Source: an uncultured Planctomycetaceae bacterium (GTDB lineage Bacteria; Planctomycetota; Planctomycetia; Pirellulales; JACPPG01). From it: a stretch of 14,479 bases of DNA. Positions 1 to 8,125 of the stretch are shown here, in pieces. Position numbers and translations under genes: made by a program. The stretch spans positions 1-14,479 of the forward strand of contig CAMFLN010000010.1 of assembly GCA_945957305.1 (NCBI GenBank), in the 5' to 3' direction. Numbering within the stretch: the stretch's first letter is position 1; every line of letters begins with the position of its first letter. The notes beneath the pieces were generated by a model. The model was given only the letters and a program-made list of their open reading frames with translations, did not search any database and was not told the origin of the DNA.

Positions 1-912
1 CTCATAAGGGTCCAGGTCCAACACGAAGACCAGGTCCCCCGGCTGCTTGCCCGCGAGCATCGGTTTAATGAATGGAACCTTGGCCGGGTCGAGCGTGAGC
101 AGCTTCTTACCCAACGCGTCATCCAGCTGAATTTTGCCGTCGTCGGTCAATCGGCCGCGAAACGCCTGGTTGTGGTGGGCGTCATTGGCCGAGACGCCGG
201 TGTGACGCGCCTGCTGGCAGAGTTGGTCGTAACGCTTCAGATAATCGGCCGGGTAGTCTTCGAGCGCCGCAAACGTCTCTTGCGGAAATTGCTTCACCGC
301 GGGCACCAGCGCCAACAGGCCGATCGGAGTTTTTAGCGATGAGATGAACGCCGTTTCGTCCTTGAAGTCGGCGTGCGTGTTGTAGATTTCGGTGCCGGTG
401 ATCCCCTTGATCTCCCAGTCCATGCGCTCTTCCAGGTGCGACAGGAAGATCAGCCCGTCGGTGCCGAGCACAAGGTCGGCGAACGCCTGCGAGGAGTCGG
501 TTTTCTCGTCTTTCAAGCTGCGCGTGGGATATGCCAGAAAGCCGCCCGTCTCGGCGCCGGGGATCAGCAGCACGCCGTCGGTCGGTCCCTGATGTCCGTC
601 CTTGATGTAGTCGTAGTGGTCCGCCGGATGCTCGGTGAACATGATGACGCGCACGCCGGTAGCCTTGGCGGCGGCCAGGATCTCTTCGATCGTGCCGCGA
701 CTGTCATGAGAAAAGGCCGAATGCACATGCAACAGCGTGCGCACATCGTCGTAGCCGCTCGACAGCTCGACCGGCACCCGTTGCTTGGCCAGGGCCAGCA
801 CGCGCTCGTGCGTGGCGCGCAAACGCTCCATCTTCATGCGCTCCAGGGCTTGCGCCGAGGAATGGGAAACGAAAATGGTGGCAACCAACAGCAGGGAAAG
901 GACGAAACGCAT
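1..912 (-). CDS. Secreted PHP-domain metal-dependent phosphoesterase-like protein (C-terminus off the window)
   Basis: The frame is open from an ATG at 912 to the window edge, giving 304 residues with no stop, so the C-terminus is missing. Residues 1-20 form a signal peptide with a short basic start, a hydrophobic core (FVLSLLLVATIFV) and an SSAQA end, so the protein is probably exported. The PHP metal-site pattern is visible in order: LHVHSAFSHD (H62, H64, H69, D70), FTEH (E94, H95), PGAE (E121), SHLEE (H159) and NDAHH (D244, H246). PHP proteins hydrolyse phosphoesters using two or three bound metal ions; the substrate here cannot be told. A GGAG lies about 10 bases before the ATG. It diverges from the thioesterase gene across about 180 bases. 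The family call is well supported, the exact function is not. Confidence 0.85.
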   Translation of the reverse strand, partial: MRFVLSLLLVATIFVSHSSAQALERMKMERLRATHERVLALAKQRVPVELSSGYDDVRTLLHVHSAFSHDSRGTIEEILAAAKATGVRVIMFTEHPADHYDYIKDGHQGPTDGVLLIPGAETGGFLAYPTRSLKDEKTDSSQAFADLVLGTDGLIFLSHLEERMDWEIKGITGTEIYNTHADFKDETAFISSLKTPIGLLALVPAVKQFPQETFAALEDYPADYLKRYDQLCQQARHTGVSANDAHHNQAFRGRLTDDGKIQLDDALGKKLLTLDPAKVPFIKPMLAGKQPGDLVFVLDLDPYE

Positions 913-1095
913 GGGGCAGGCTCCGCGGGTAGGTGAGAGGAGCTATCGTAACACGCCGTGCGGGGGCAAGGAACCTGGCTGCGCGGTCCGGAGCACGCAG
1001 AAACCCCGTGTGTTCCGTCAAGTAGTCAGTGGTCGCGCCGCGCGATAAAACTACGTCGTCCAGACACAAGACCTGCTTTGCGAGCCGATTGCATC

Positions 1096-1545
1096 ATGTC
1101 AGATGAGAACCTGCTGGCCGACTATCGCGTCATCCTCACGCTGCCTGTGCAGTGGGGGGATCAGGACGCGATGCAACACGTGAACAACGTGGTCTATTTC
1201 CGCTGGTGCGAATCGGCGCGGATCGAATACTTTGGGCGGATCGGCCTGGCCGATCGTCGCTCGGCCGATCACGTCGGCCCGATCCTGGCGTCGATCAAGT
1301 GCGACTTTCGCCGGCAATTGAACTTTCCCGACACGATCCGCATCGGCGCGCGGATCGCCAAGATCGGCCGCACCAGTTTGACCATGGTGCATCGCGTAGT
1401 GAGCGAAGCCCAGCGCGCGGTCGTGGCCGAGGCCGAGTCGACGATGGTCGTCTTCGATTACGACGCCGGCAAGCCACACCCCGTGCCGGAGGCGATGCGC
1501 CAGGCGATTGAAACGGTCGAGGAGCGCAAGTTCGAGACCGGCTGA
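1096..1545 (+). CDS. Acyl-CoA thioesterase, 4-hydroxybenzoyl-CoA thioesterase (4HBT/YbgC-like) hotdog family
   Basis: This 149-residue protein is the usual length for a single hotdog domain. The motif WGDQDAMQHVNNVVYFRW at about residues 20-37 matches the family signature, and D24 aligns with the catalytic Asp of 4-hydroxybenzoyl-CoA thioesterase. The middle part (ASIKCDFRRQLNFPDTI) and a final beta strand (ESTMVVFDYDAGKPHPVP) also fit. The enzyme should hydrolyse an acyl-CoA thioester in the cytoplasm; the acyl group is unknown. The frame is open back to 958, but the conserved domain begins close to the ATG at 1096 and the upstream residues look non-coding, so 1096 was chosen. The ribosome site is weak. 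It converges with glmS and shows no operon partner. Confidence 0.88.
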   Translation: MSDENLLADYRVILTLPVQWGDQDAMQHVNNVVYFRWCESARIEYFGRIGLADRRSADHVGPILASIKCDFRRQLNFPDTIRIGARIAKIGRTSLTMVHRVVSEAQRAVVAEAESTMVVFDYDAGKPHPVPEAMRQAIETVEERKFETG

Positions 1546-1589
1546 ATGGAATCCGGAGCACGATCGACCGAAATATAATCGCATTTAGC

Positions 1590-1630
1590 CGCTCGGCTCG
1601 CCGAGCGAACGCGCCGCGCGCTTCGCGTTC
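1590..1630. terminator. Pair of inverted repeats between convergent genes, candidate bidirectional terminator
   Basis: CGCTCGGC at 1590-1597 and GCCGAGCG at 1600-1607 are perfect complements. Folding leaves a 7-bp stem and a CTCG tetraloop. GAACGCG at 1607-1613 and CGCGTTC at 1624-1630 form a second 7-bp stem with a 10-base loop that abuts the first. They sit between the stop of the thioesterase (1545) and the stop of glmS (1634), where a shared terminator is expected. Neither stem is followed by a clear T run, so termination is an inference from position. Confidence 0.4.
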
Positions 1631-1633
1631 TTG

Positions 1634-3517
<1,884 letters not shown>

Positions 3518-3956
3518 AGCTGGCGCTCGCTGGGGACGAGGTTGGCGATCGACTCGTACGCTTTGATTCTACGTTTCTCTGACGTGAAACCTAGTTGAAT
3601 AAGCCGGGAGAATCGCTTGGCAAGTAACCGCTAACCGGGGGGCCGGCAGGGCGTAGGCAAACGAGCTAGCGGCCCAAGGAAGTGAGGAGGATGAGGACTG
3701 ACTGCAGACGTCGAGCGAACTGAAAGGTGATAAGCCAATTCTACTTGGACCACACACAGGTGTCACGCCTTACGTGGGCAGTACATCCGCTAGAGCACGA
3801 ACTCTCGGGCCGTGTCGAATTGTTACAGGCCGCAAAAGTGGAACCCGGCCTACGCGATTCTTTTGCAGAGTCGCGTTGCGCAAACTGCGGGTGCGTCGAG
3901 GTGTGAGCGGCAAACGACCAGCGCACCTGCTGTTGTGCGTTGCTGACGAATTTCAG
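3518..3956. other. Intergenic region without a supported gene
   Basis: Between the divergent starts of glmS and the B12-riboswitch leader I see no gene. The short open frames here lack start context, domains or the composition of the neighbouring coding sequence. The part nearest glmS must hold its promoter; TAGAAT on the minus strand (3566-3571) is a possible -10 box but has no good -35 partner. A small palindrome TTGCGCAA lies at 3876-3883. Confidence 0.6.
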
Positions 3957-3957
3957 T

Positions 3958-3984
3958 TTGACGATCCGCGCGGATCGTGATACT
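3958..3984 (+). promoter_or_regulatory. Candidate sigma-70-type promoter of the B12-riboswitch operon
   Basis: TTGACG at 3958-3963 is a five-of-six match to the -35 consensus and GATACT at 3979-3984 is a four-of-six match to the -10 box, with a 15-base spacer (16 if the -35 is read one base earlier). Transcription would begin near 3991, about 10 bases before the riboswitch P1 stem, which is a sensible leader arrangement. The spacer is a little short. The call rests on motif match and position only. Confidence 0.45.
3961..3978. repeat. Perfect 18-bp palindrome overlapping the candidate promoter spacer
   Basis: ACGATCCGC at 3961-3969 is followed at once by its exact reverse complement GCGGATCGT at 3970-3978. 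There is no central gap, which is more typical of a dimeric repressor site than of an RNA hairpin. It fills the space between the proposed -35 and -10 boxes. The cognate regulator is not encoded in this window. Confidence 0.6.
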
Positions 3985-4000
3985 CTCTCGTCTTAATCGT

Positions 4001-4214
4001 GCATTGGTGGCCGGCGACTGATTTTGCAGTCTCCGGCGAACAGGGAACTCCGGTGAAATTCCGGGACGGCCCCGCCGCTGTAACCGAAGTTACGAGGGCA
4101 CCTATCGAGGCCGCGGTTGCGAAGCTTTCGCACCGCCGGCAGCCATTGTCGTGGCAAGCCACGACGAGAAGGCACAGGTGGCCCGAGGTCGGTAGTCAGA
4201 AGACCTACCAATGC
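4001..4214 (+). promoter_or_regulatory. Cobalamin (vitamin B12) riboswitch
   Basis: The conserved cobalamin aptamer blocks occur in order: GGGAA at 4043-4047, GGTGAAATTCC at 4052-4062, CCCGCCGCTGTAA at 4071-4083, and the 3' block GGTAGTCAGAAGACCTACC at 4191-4209. The closing P1 stem is exact: GCATTGGT at 4001-4008 pairs with ACCAATGC at 4207-4214. A further arm, GTCGTGG at 4148-4154 with CCACGAC at 4159-4165, fits the variable region. The total of about 214 bases is normal. In the known class, adenosylcobalamin or a related corrinoid binds and lowers expression of the downstream genes. The first downstream gene starts 156 bases after P1, on the same strand. Confidence 0.95.
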
Positions 4215-4227
4215 GGTGACTTGTAGC

Positions 4228-4324
4228 GTCCTGCGAGGGACAGGCGCTCGGGAATTACGATTCGCAGGAAAGGCCGTCTTCGGCAACCGCGTGCCATGTC
4301 TCGTCGCTAGCTGCTGCGCGCAGC
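4228..4324 (+). promoter_or_regulatory. Hairpins between the riboswitch and the first gene, possible expression platform
   Basis: Three short hairpins follow the aptamer: GTCCT/GGGAC with a GCGA loop (4228-4241), GCCG/CGGC with a TCTT loop (4273-4284), and GCTGC/GCAGC with a TGCGC loop (4310-4324). The first stands where the partner of the aptamer's kissing loop is usually found. None is followed by a T tract, so an intrinsic terminator is not evident. Control at translation, or through Rho, would fit better. The folding was done by eye. Confidence 0.35.
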
Positions 4325-4370
4325 CAGCGCGCGAACAGTGCCGGTACGGTTTGCCCTAGGCGCGACTTCG

Positions 4371-5183
4371 ATGGCAAAGTCACTTCGCGCCGCGCGCCCA
4401 CCGGGCGGTATGTCCTTGGTCGAGCTGCTGGTCGTCATCGCGATCATCAGCGTCTTGGTGGCCCTGGTATTGCCAGCGGTGCAGCAAAGCCGTGAATCAT
4501 CGCGCCGGGCACAATGCCTCGACCATTTGCGGCAAATCGGCATTGCCCTGCAGTCGTATCACGGCGCGTTGGCGTCGTTTCCCACCGGCTGTATCGAGCG
4601 GCGCATCGGCGCAAACAAGACCGCGCGGCAAATCGGTTGGGGAGCGCTGCTGCTTCCCTTTTTGGAACAGAACGAACTGAGCAACTCGCTCGATTTGAAC
4701 ACGCCGTTTGATAGCCCGCGCAATGCGGAATTCGCGGCCACGACGCTCGCGATCTATCTCTGTCCAAGCGTCGATCGCCTGGCGCAACAGCCCGCCACCG
4801 GGCGTGGACCGAGCGACTACGGAGGCATCTTCGGGCCTCGCTTTCCGGGCGACAGCAACAATCCGCCGCAAGGGATGCTCGTCTACGACACCCCGATACG
4901 TCTGTCGCAGGTCACTGACGGCACGAGCAACACGTTGATGGTCTCGGAGGATTCGATCTACCTGCCGGCCGGCGAGTGGATCAGCGGCATGACGGTGTTT
5001 GACGTTTCCTACGCCATCAATACCGCTCCGAAACTGGATAACGACATCCATAGCGAGCACCCCCGCGGCGCCAATGGATTGTTCGTCGACGGCAGCGTCC
5101 GTTTTCTCTCGCAATCGATGACCACGGACGTTTTGTCGGCCATTTGCACCCGCGGGACGGGCGAACCAACGTCGAATTATTGA
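4371..5183 (+). CDS. DUF1559 pseudopilin-like exported protein (prepilin N-terminus, H-X9-DG C-terminus)
   Basis: The 270-residue product begins with a basic leader, then [20 protein letters not shown], a class III prepilin signal. Cleavage is expected after the Gly before Met, leaving the conserved Glu at position 5 and a long hydrophobic helix. [28 protein letters not shown] is the typical DUF1559 continuation, and H230-X9-D240-G241 near the end is the H-X9-DG signature of this planctomycete family. Such proteins are thought to enter type II secretion or type IV pilus-like assemblies; individual roles are unknown. It is somewhat shorter than many relatives. The frame reaches back to a GTG at 4338, but the ATG at 4371 gives the normal short leader. 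It is the first gene after the cobalamin riboswitch and lies 45 bases before the DUF4465 gene, so B12-dependent expression is likely. Confidence 0.9.
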   Translation: MAKSLRAARPPGGMSLVELLVVIAIISVLVALVLPAVQQSRESSRRAQCLDHLRQIGIALQSYHGALASFPTGCIERRIGANKTARQIGWGALLLPFLEQNELSNSLDLNTPFDSPRNAEFAATTLAIYLCPSVDRLAQQPATGRGPSDYGGIFGPRFPGDSNNPPQGMLVYDTPIRLSQVTDGTSNTLMVSEDSIYLPAGEWISGMTVFDVSYAINTAPKLDNDIHSEHPRGANGLFVDGSVRFLSQSMTTDVLSAICTRGTGEPTSNY

Positions 5184-5228
5184 AAACTACCAGCACCAAA
5201 GAAGCGGTGCACACTTACGGAGCAGCAC

Positions 5229-6251
5229 ATGCAGCGACACACTTTGCCAACGATCGTTCTTTTCTTGATCCTGCTGCCAGGCGCCACGCCGGCGCAGATT
5301 GTCGATTTCGAAGACCTCGCGCTCGGCACGAATTCGTATTACAACGGCGTCGGACAATCCGGCGACACAGGTTTCACCAGCGGCGGTGTCTATCTCAACA
5401 ACACCGTTGATCCAACGTATTTCAGTTGGGGCGGATGGTCATATGCCAACATGGCCCTGCCGGTCGGCAATGCGGACCTGTCTCAGCCGGATTACACCTA
5501 TCAATACAACGCCGCCGCGGCGACCGGCTCGCGCGGATCGTCGAACTATGCCATGGGCTACTGGGACGTGTACACGCCCACGGTCCCCACGATCACGCTG
5601 CCAGCGGGCGAGCACCCGGTAAGCTTGCAGGTGACCAACAGCACTTACACGGCGCTGTCGATGCTGCATTACGACGGCTACTCGAAAGTTTTTTCCGGCC
5701 CCGTCGGCAATACACCAGGGGATTGGTTCAAGTTGACGATCACGGGCTACGACGGTCATGGCGACTCGATCGGCGCCGTCGATTTTTACCTGGCTGACTA
5801 TCGCTCGGCCGATCCCGCGCAACACTACATCATTCATGATTGGACGAATGTGAACCTCACTAGCCTGTCGCAGGCAAGTTCGCTGTCGTTCACCATGTCG
5901 TCGAGTGACAACAATGCAGGAGGAATTCTTACTCCAACCTACGTGGCCCTCGACGATTTGAGCCTGACCAAGGTCGCGGGCGATGTGAATAACGACCAAA
6001 TCGTGAACGGCCAGGACATCGCAGCCGTGGCGTCGAATTGGCTGCACGCAGGGCCAGTGGCCGACGCCAATGGCGATGGCATCGTCAATGGTCAGGACAT
6101 CGCCTTAGTCGCCTCGAACTGGTTGGCCACGCCGGTTGCCGGTCCAGGGCAAGCAACGGCGAACGCAGCCGCCGTGCCCGAGCCAGCCGGTCTGTTGCTG
6201 GCGGCGCTCTCCCTGGCGTGCCTGATGATGAGCGTTAAACTGCGGCGATGA
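5229..6251 (+). CDS. DUF4465 secreted protein with dockerin repeats and PEP-CTERM sorting tail
   Basis: The 340-residue protein has four parts. Residues 1-22 are a signal peptide ending TPA|QIVDFEDL. About 25-248 match the DUF4465 pattern, with FEDLAL, SYYNG, GFTSGGVYLNNT.DPTY, WSYANM, NYAMGYW, YTALSMLHYDGYSK, DWFKLTITGYD and VDFYLADYR. Residues 251-299 are two near-identical dockerin type I-like calcium loops (DVNNDQIVNGQD and DANGDGIVNGQD, each followed by IA.VASNWL). Residues 317-340 are a PEP-CTERM signal (PEP, hydrophobic helix, terminal RR). The protein should be exported and sorted by exosortase. From memory, DUF4465 genes also occur in B12-controlled loci of Bacteroidetes; with the riboswitch this suggests corrinoid binding, which is inference. 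A GGAG lies 6 bases before the ATG. The methyltransferase start overlaps its stop. Confidence 0.9.
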   Translation: MQRHTLPTIVLFLILLPGATPAQIVDFEDLALGTNSYYNGVGQSGDTGFTSGGVYLNNTVDPTYFSWGGWSYANMALPVGNADLSQPDYTYQYNAAAATGSRGSSNYAMGYWDVYTPTVPTITLPAGEHPVSLQVTNSTYTALSMLHYDGYSKVFSGPVGNTPGDWFKLTITGYDGHGDSIGAVDFYLADYRSADPAQHYIIHDWTNVNLTSLSQASSLSFTMSSSDNNAGGILTPTYVALDDLSLTKVAGDVNNDQIVNGQDIAAVASNWLHAGPVADANGDGIVNGQDIALVASNWLATPVAGPGQATANAAAVPEPAGLLLAALSLACLMMSVKLRR

Positions 6252-7078
6252 GCCGCGATGAGCCCGATTATTCTGCATCCGCCCGGGAGCAAAATCGCCG
6301 CGCTTGGGATGCGCTGGTTGGTCGGCAGCAACGTTTCACGCGCCCTGCGTCTGATCAATACGTCGCGGATTCGTCAGCGATCATCGCCCACGACTCCTGG
6401 CTCCCCGGCGGTGTTGCCGGGCGCCGGGTGCTCTGCCTGGCCTCGGGCGGAGGACGGCAAAGTGCGTTCTATGCGTCGGCCGGCGCCACGGTCACCGTCG
6501 TCGACGTCAGTCCCGAAATGTTGTCGCTTGATCGACAAGTGGCCGCGGAGCGCGGGCTGAATATTCGCGCGGTCGAAACTTCGATGGAGGACCTGTCGGC
6601 TTTCGCCACGGCCGAGTTCGATGTCGTCATCCAGCCGGTCAGCACCTGTTACGTGCCCAACGTGGCTCGTGTCTATCGCGAAGTCAGCCGGGTGATCGCG
6701 CCCGGCGGGATTTACATCAGTCAGCATAAGCAGCCGGGAAGCCTGCAGGCGGATGTGCAGCCATCGCCACGGGGCTACGAATTGCAGGAGCCCTACTATC
6801 GTAGCGGTCCGCTGCCGCCAGTGGTGGGGAGCCTGCACCGCGAGGAAGGAACAGCCGAGTTCCTGCACCGCTGGGAAGAATTGCTCGGAGAGCTGTGTCG
6901 CGCGGGCTTCGTCATCGAAGACCTCATGGAACCTCCGCACGCCGATCCAGCGGCCGCAGCGGGCAGTTTTGGCCATCGCAGCTGCTACGTAGCGCCGTAC
7001 GTGCGTATCAAGGCGCGACGTTTGGCTACATCCCGCTCAGGTCACGGAACTGCCTCGGCACTGTGGGTTCCAGAATAA
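6248..7078 (+). CDS. Class I SAM-dependent methyltransferase
   Basis: The 276-residue protein carries the SAM-binding motif I VLCLASGGGRQSAFYASAGA (about residues 62-81), then VTVVDVSPEML, a motif II region FDVVIQPVSTCYVP, and a post-II segment YREVSRVIAPGGIYIS. This is the Rossmann-fold class I pattern of a widespread uncharacterised subgroup. No substrate-specific motif was recognised, no signal peptide is present, and it should be cytoplasmic. Its ATG overlaps the TGA of the DUF4465 gene in an ATGA, so the two are probably translationally coupled and the methyltransferase falls under the same cobalamin riboswitch. The last 20 or so residues after VRIKARR have no family look and may be a read-out tail. 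Whether it methylates a corrinoid, a small molecule or a protein is unknown. Confidence 0.88.
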   Translation: MSRDEPDYSASAREQNRRAWDALVGRQQRFTRPASDQYVADSSAIIAHDSWLPGGVAGRRVLCLASGGGRQSAFYASAGATVTVVDVSPEMLSLDRQVAAERGLNIRAVETSMEDLSAFATAEFDVVIQPVSTCYVPNVARVYREVSRVIAPGGIYISQHKQPGSLQADVQPSPRGYELQEPYYRSGPLPPVVGSLHREEGTAEFLHRWEELLGELCRAGFVIEDLMEPPHADPAAAAGSFGHRSCYVAPYVRIKARRLATSRSGHGTASALWVPE

Positions 7079-7115
7079 AACTGTCAAGCTCCGGGCTTAA
7101 AGCTTCCGAACCACA

Positions 7116-7153
7116 CGGGGACAGGCACTTCCGGTTGAAATTACCCCCGGGGG
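7116..7153. repeat. Possible remnant of a dispersed intergenic repeat
   Basis: CGGGGACAGGCACTTCCGG at 7116-7134 resembles a GGGGACAGGCAC signature that I recall as recurrent in bacterial intergenic regions, often near repeat-associated transposases. It is followed by a 10-base palindrome CCCCCGGGGG at 7144-7153, and a looser echo, GGGGCAGGCATCCCTGAGG, lies just downstream near 7198. No transposase is nearby. The match is from memory and the call is weak. Confidence 0.25.
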
Positions 7154-7252
7154 CAGAGATGATTGACTCCTCGTGGGGCTGACCGCCTGAGGCAATTGGG
7201 GCAGGCATCCCTGAGGCTTGGTAACGATGCTCTAGCTGAATGGGTCTTGCGC

Positions 7253-8101
7253 GTGCCGAAATCCCCCTTACAAGAAATCTGTGCCTTGCTCGGTCAGGCC
7301 GTCGCTGGCAATCCCACGCAATACATGATGGAGAAGCTCTTCGTTCATCATGGGCTTGATTGGCGCTATTTAACCTTGGAGGTTCTGCCCGAGCACCTGG
7401 GGGATGCCATTCGCGGAATCCGCGCCTTAGGGTTTCGCGGCGCGAACATCACCAAGCCGCACAAGGTTCCGGTGCTGGCTTACCTCGATCGCTTGACCAG
7501 CGCCGCGGAATTGATTGGGGCCGTGAACTGCATTGTGCGAGAGAATGACAAACTGATCGGCGAAAACACCGACGGCAAAGGCTTTTTGCAGTCCTTGCGC
7601 GGCGTCATCGATCCGCAAGGGAAACGAGTCGTGTTGCTGGGCGCAGGGGGCGCCGCGCGGGCAATCGCCGTCGAGCTGGCCCTGGCCGGCGCCAGCGCGA
7701 TCACGGTCGTCAATCGTTCGGCCGAACGTGGCCAATCGCTCGTCGACCGGATCAATGAGAAGACCAAGACGCCGGCCACGCTGATTAATTGGGAAGGGGA
7801 CTATCGCGTTGCGGCAGACACCGACGTGTTGGTCAATGCGACCTCGATTGGGCTGAATGATGAATCGGCGCGCGTGCCGGTGAAATTGGACGATGCACAG
7901 AAGCAATTGGTCGTGGCTGACGTGATTGCCAGCCCGCCGCTGACGCATCTGGTGCGTAAAAGTCAGCAACGCGGCTTCAAGACGCTCGACGGAGTCGGGA
8001 TGATCGTCAATCAGGGAGCGATCGGTTTCAAACTCTGGACCGGCGTCGACGCCGATATCCAGGTCATGCGCGAGGCGGCCGAGGAATTCGTCGAGACTTA
8101 G
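7253..8101 (+). CDS. aroE: Shikimate dehydrogenase (AroE family)
   Basis: The enzyme reduces 3-dehydroshikimate to shikimate with NADPH in the cytoplasmic chorismate pathway. The 282-residue form shows GFRGANITKPHK (catalytic Lys), AVNCIV, GENTDGKGF (catalytic Asp), the dinucleotide loop LGAGGAARA, the NADP-type NRSAER motif, LVNATSIGL and the closing DGVGMIVNQGAIGFKLWTG. One oddity is that the N-terminal substrate motif, usually S-x-S-P, reads AGNPTQ here, so the pair of serines is replaced by N-P-T. The frame is open from a TTG at 7163, but those extra 30 residues resemble no AroE and overlap repeat-like sequence. GTG at 7253 gives the normal length, with TTG at 7247 also possible. No Shine-Dalgarno sequence settles the choice. 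It lies 174 bases after the methyltransferase and is probably a separate unit. Confidence 0.9.
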   Translation: MPKSPLQEICALLGQAVAGNPTQYMMEKLFVHHGLDWRYLTLEVLPEHLGDAIRGIRALGFRGANITKPHKVPVLAYLDRLTSAAELIGAVNCIVRENDKLIGENTDGKGFLQSLRGVIDPQGKRVVLLGAGGAARAIAVELALAGASAITVVNRSAERGQSLVDRINEKTKTPATLINWEGDYRVAADTDVLVNATSIGLNDESARVPVKLDDAQKQLVVADVIASPPLTHLVRKSQQRGFKTLDGVGMIVNQGAIGFKLWTGVDADIQVMREAAEEFVET

Positions 8102-8125
8102 GCCGCGAGTACCGTGATTGGCGCG

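Noticed and set aside
958..1095. N-terminal extension of the thioesterase
   Set aside because: The extra 46 residues are outside the hotdog domain and look like translated intergenic sequence; the ATG at 1096 fits the family length.
3518..3620. glmS ribozyme or a clear promoter upstream of glmS
   Set aside because: No ribozyme core was recognised, and the only -10-like box (TAGAAT, minus strand, 3566-3571) lacks a properly spaced -35.
3999..4226. Short plus-strand frame of 75 codons over the riboswitch
   Set aside because: The bases are explained by the cobalamin aptamer, including both P1 strands; the peptide is meaningless.
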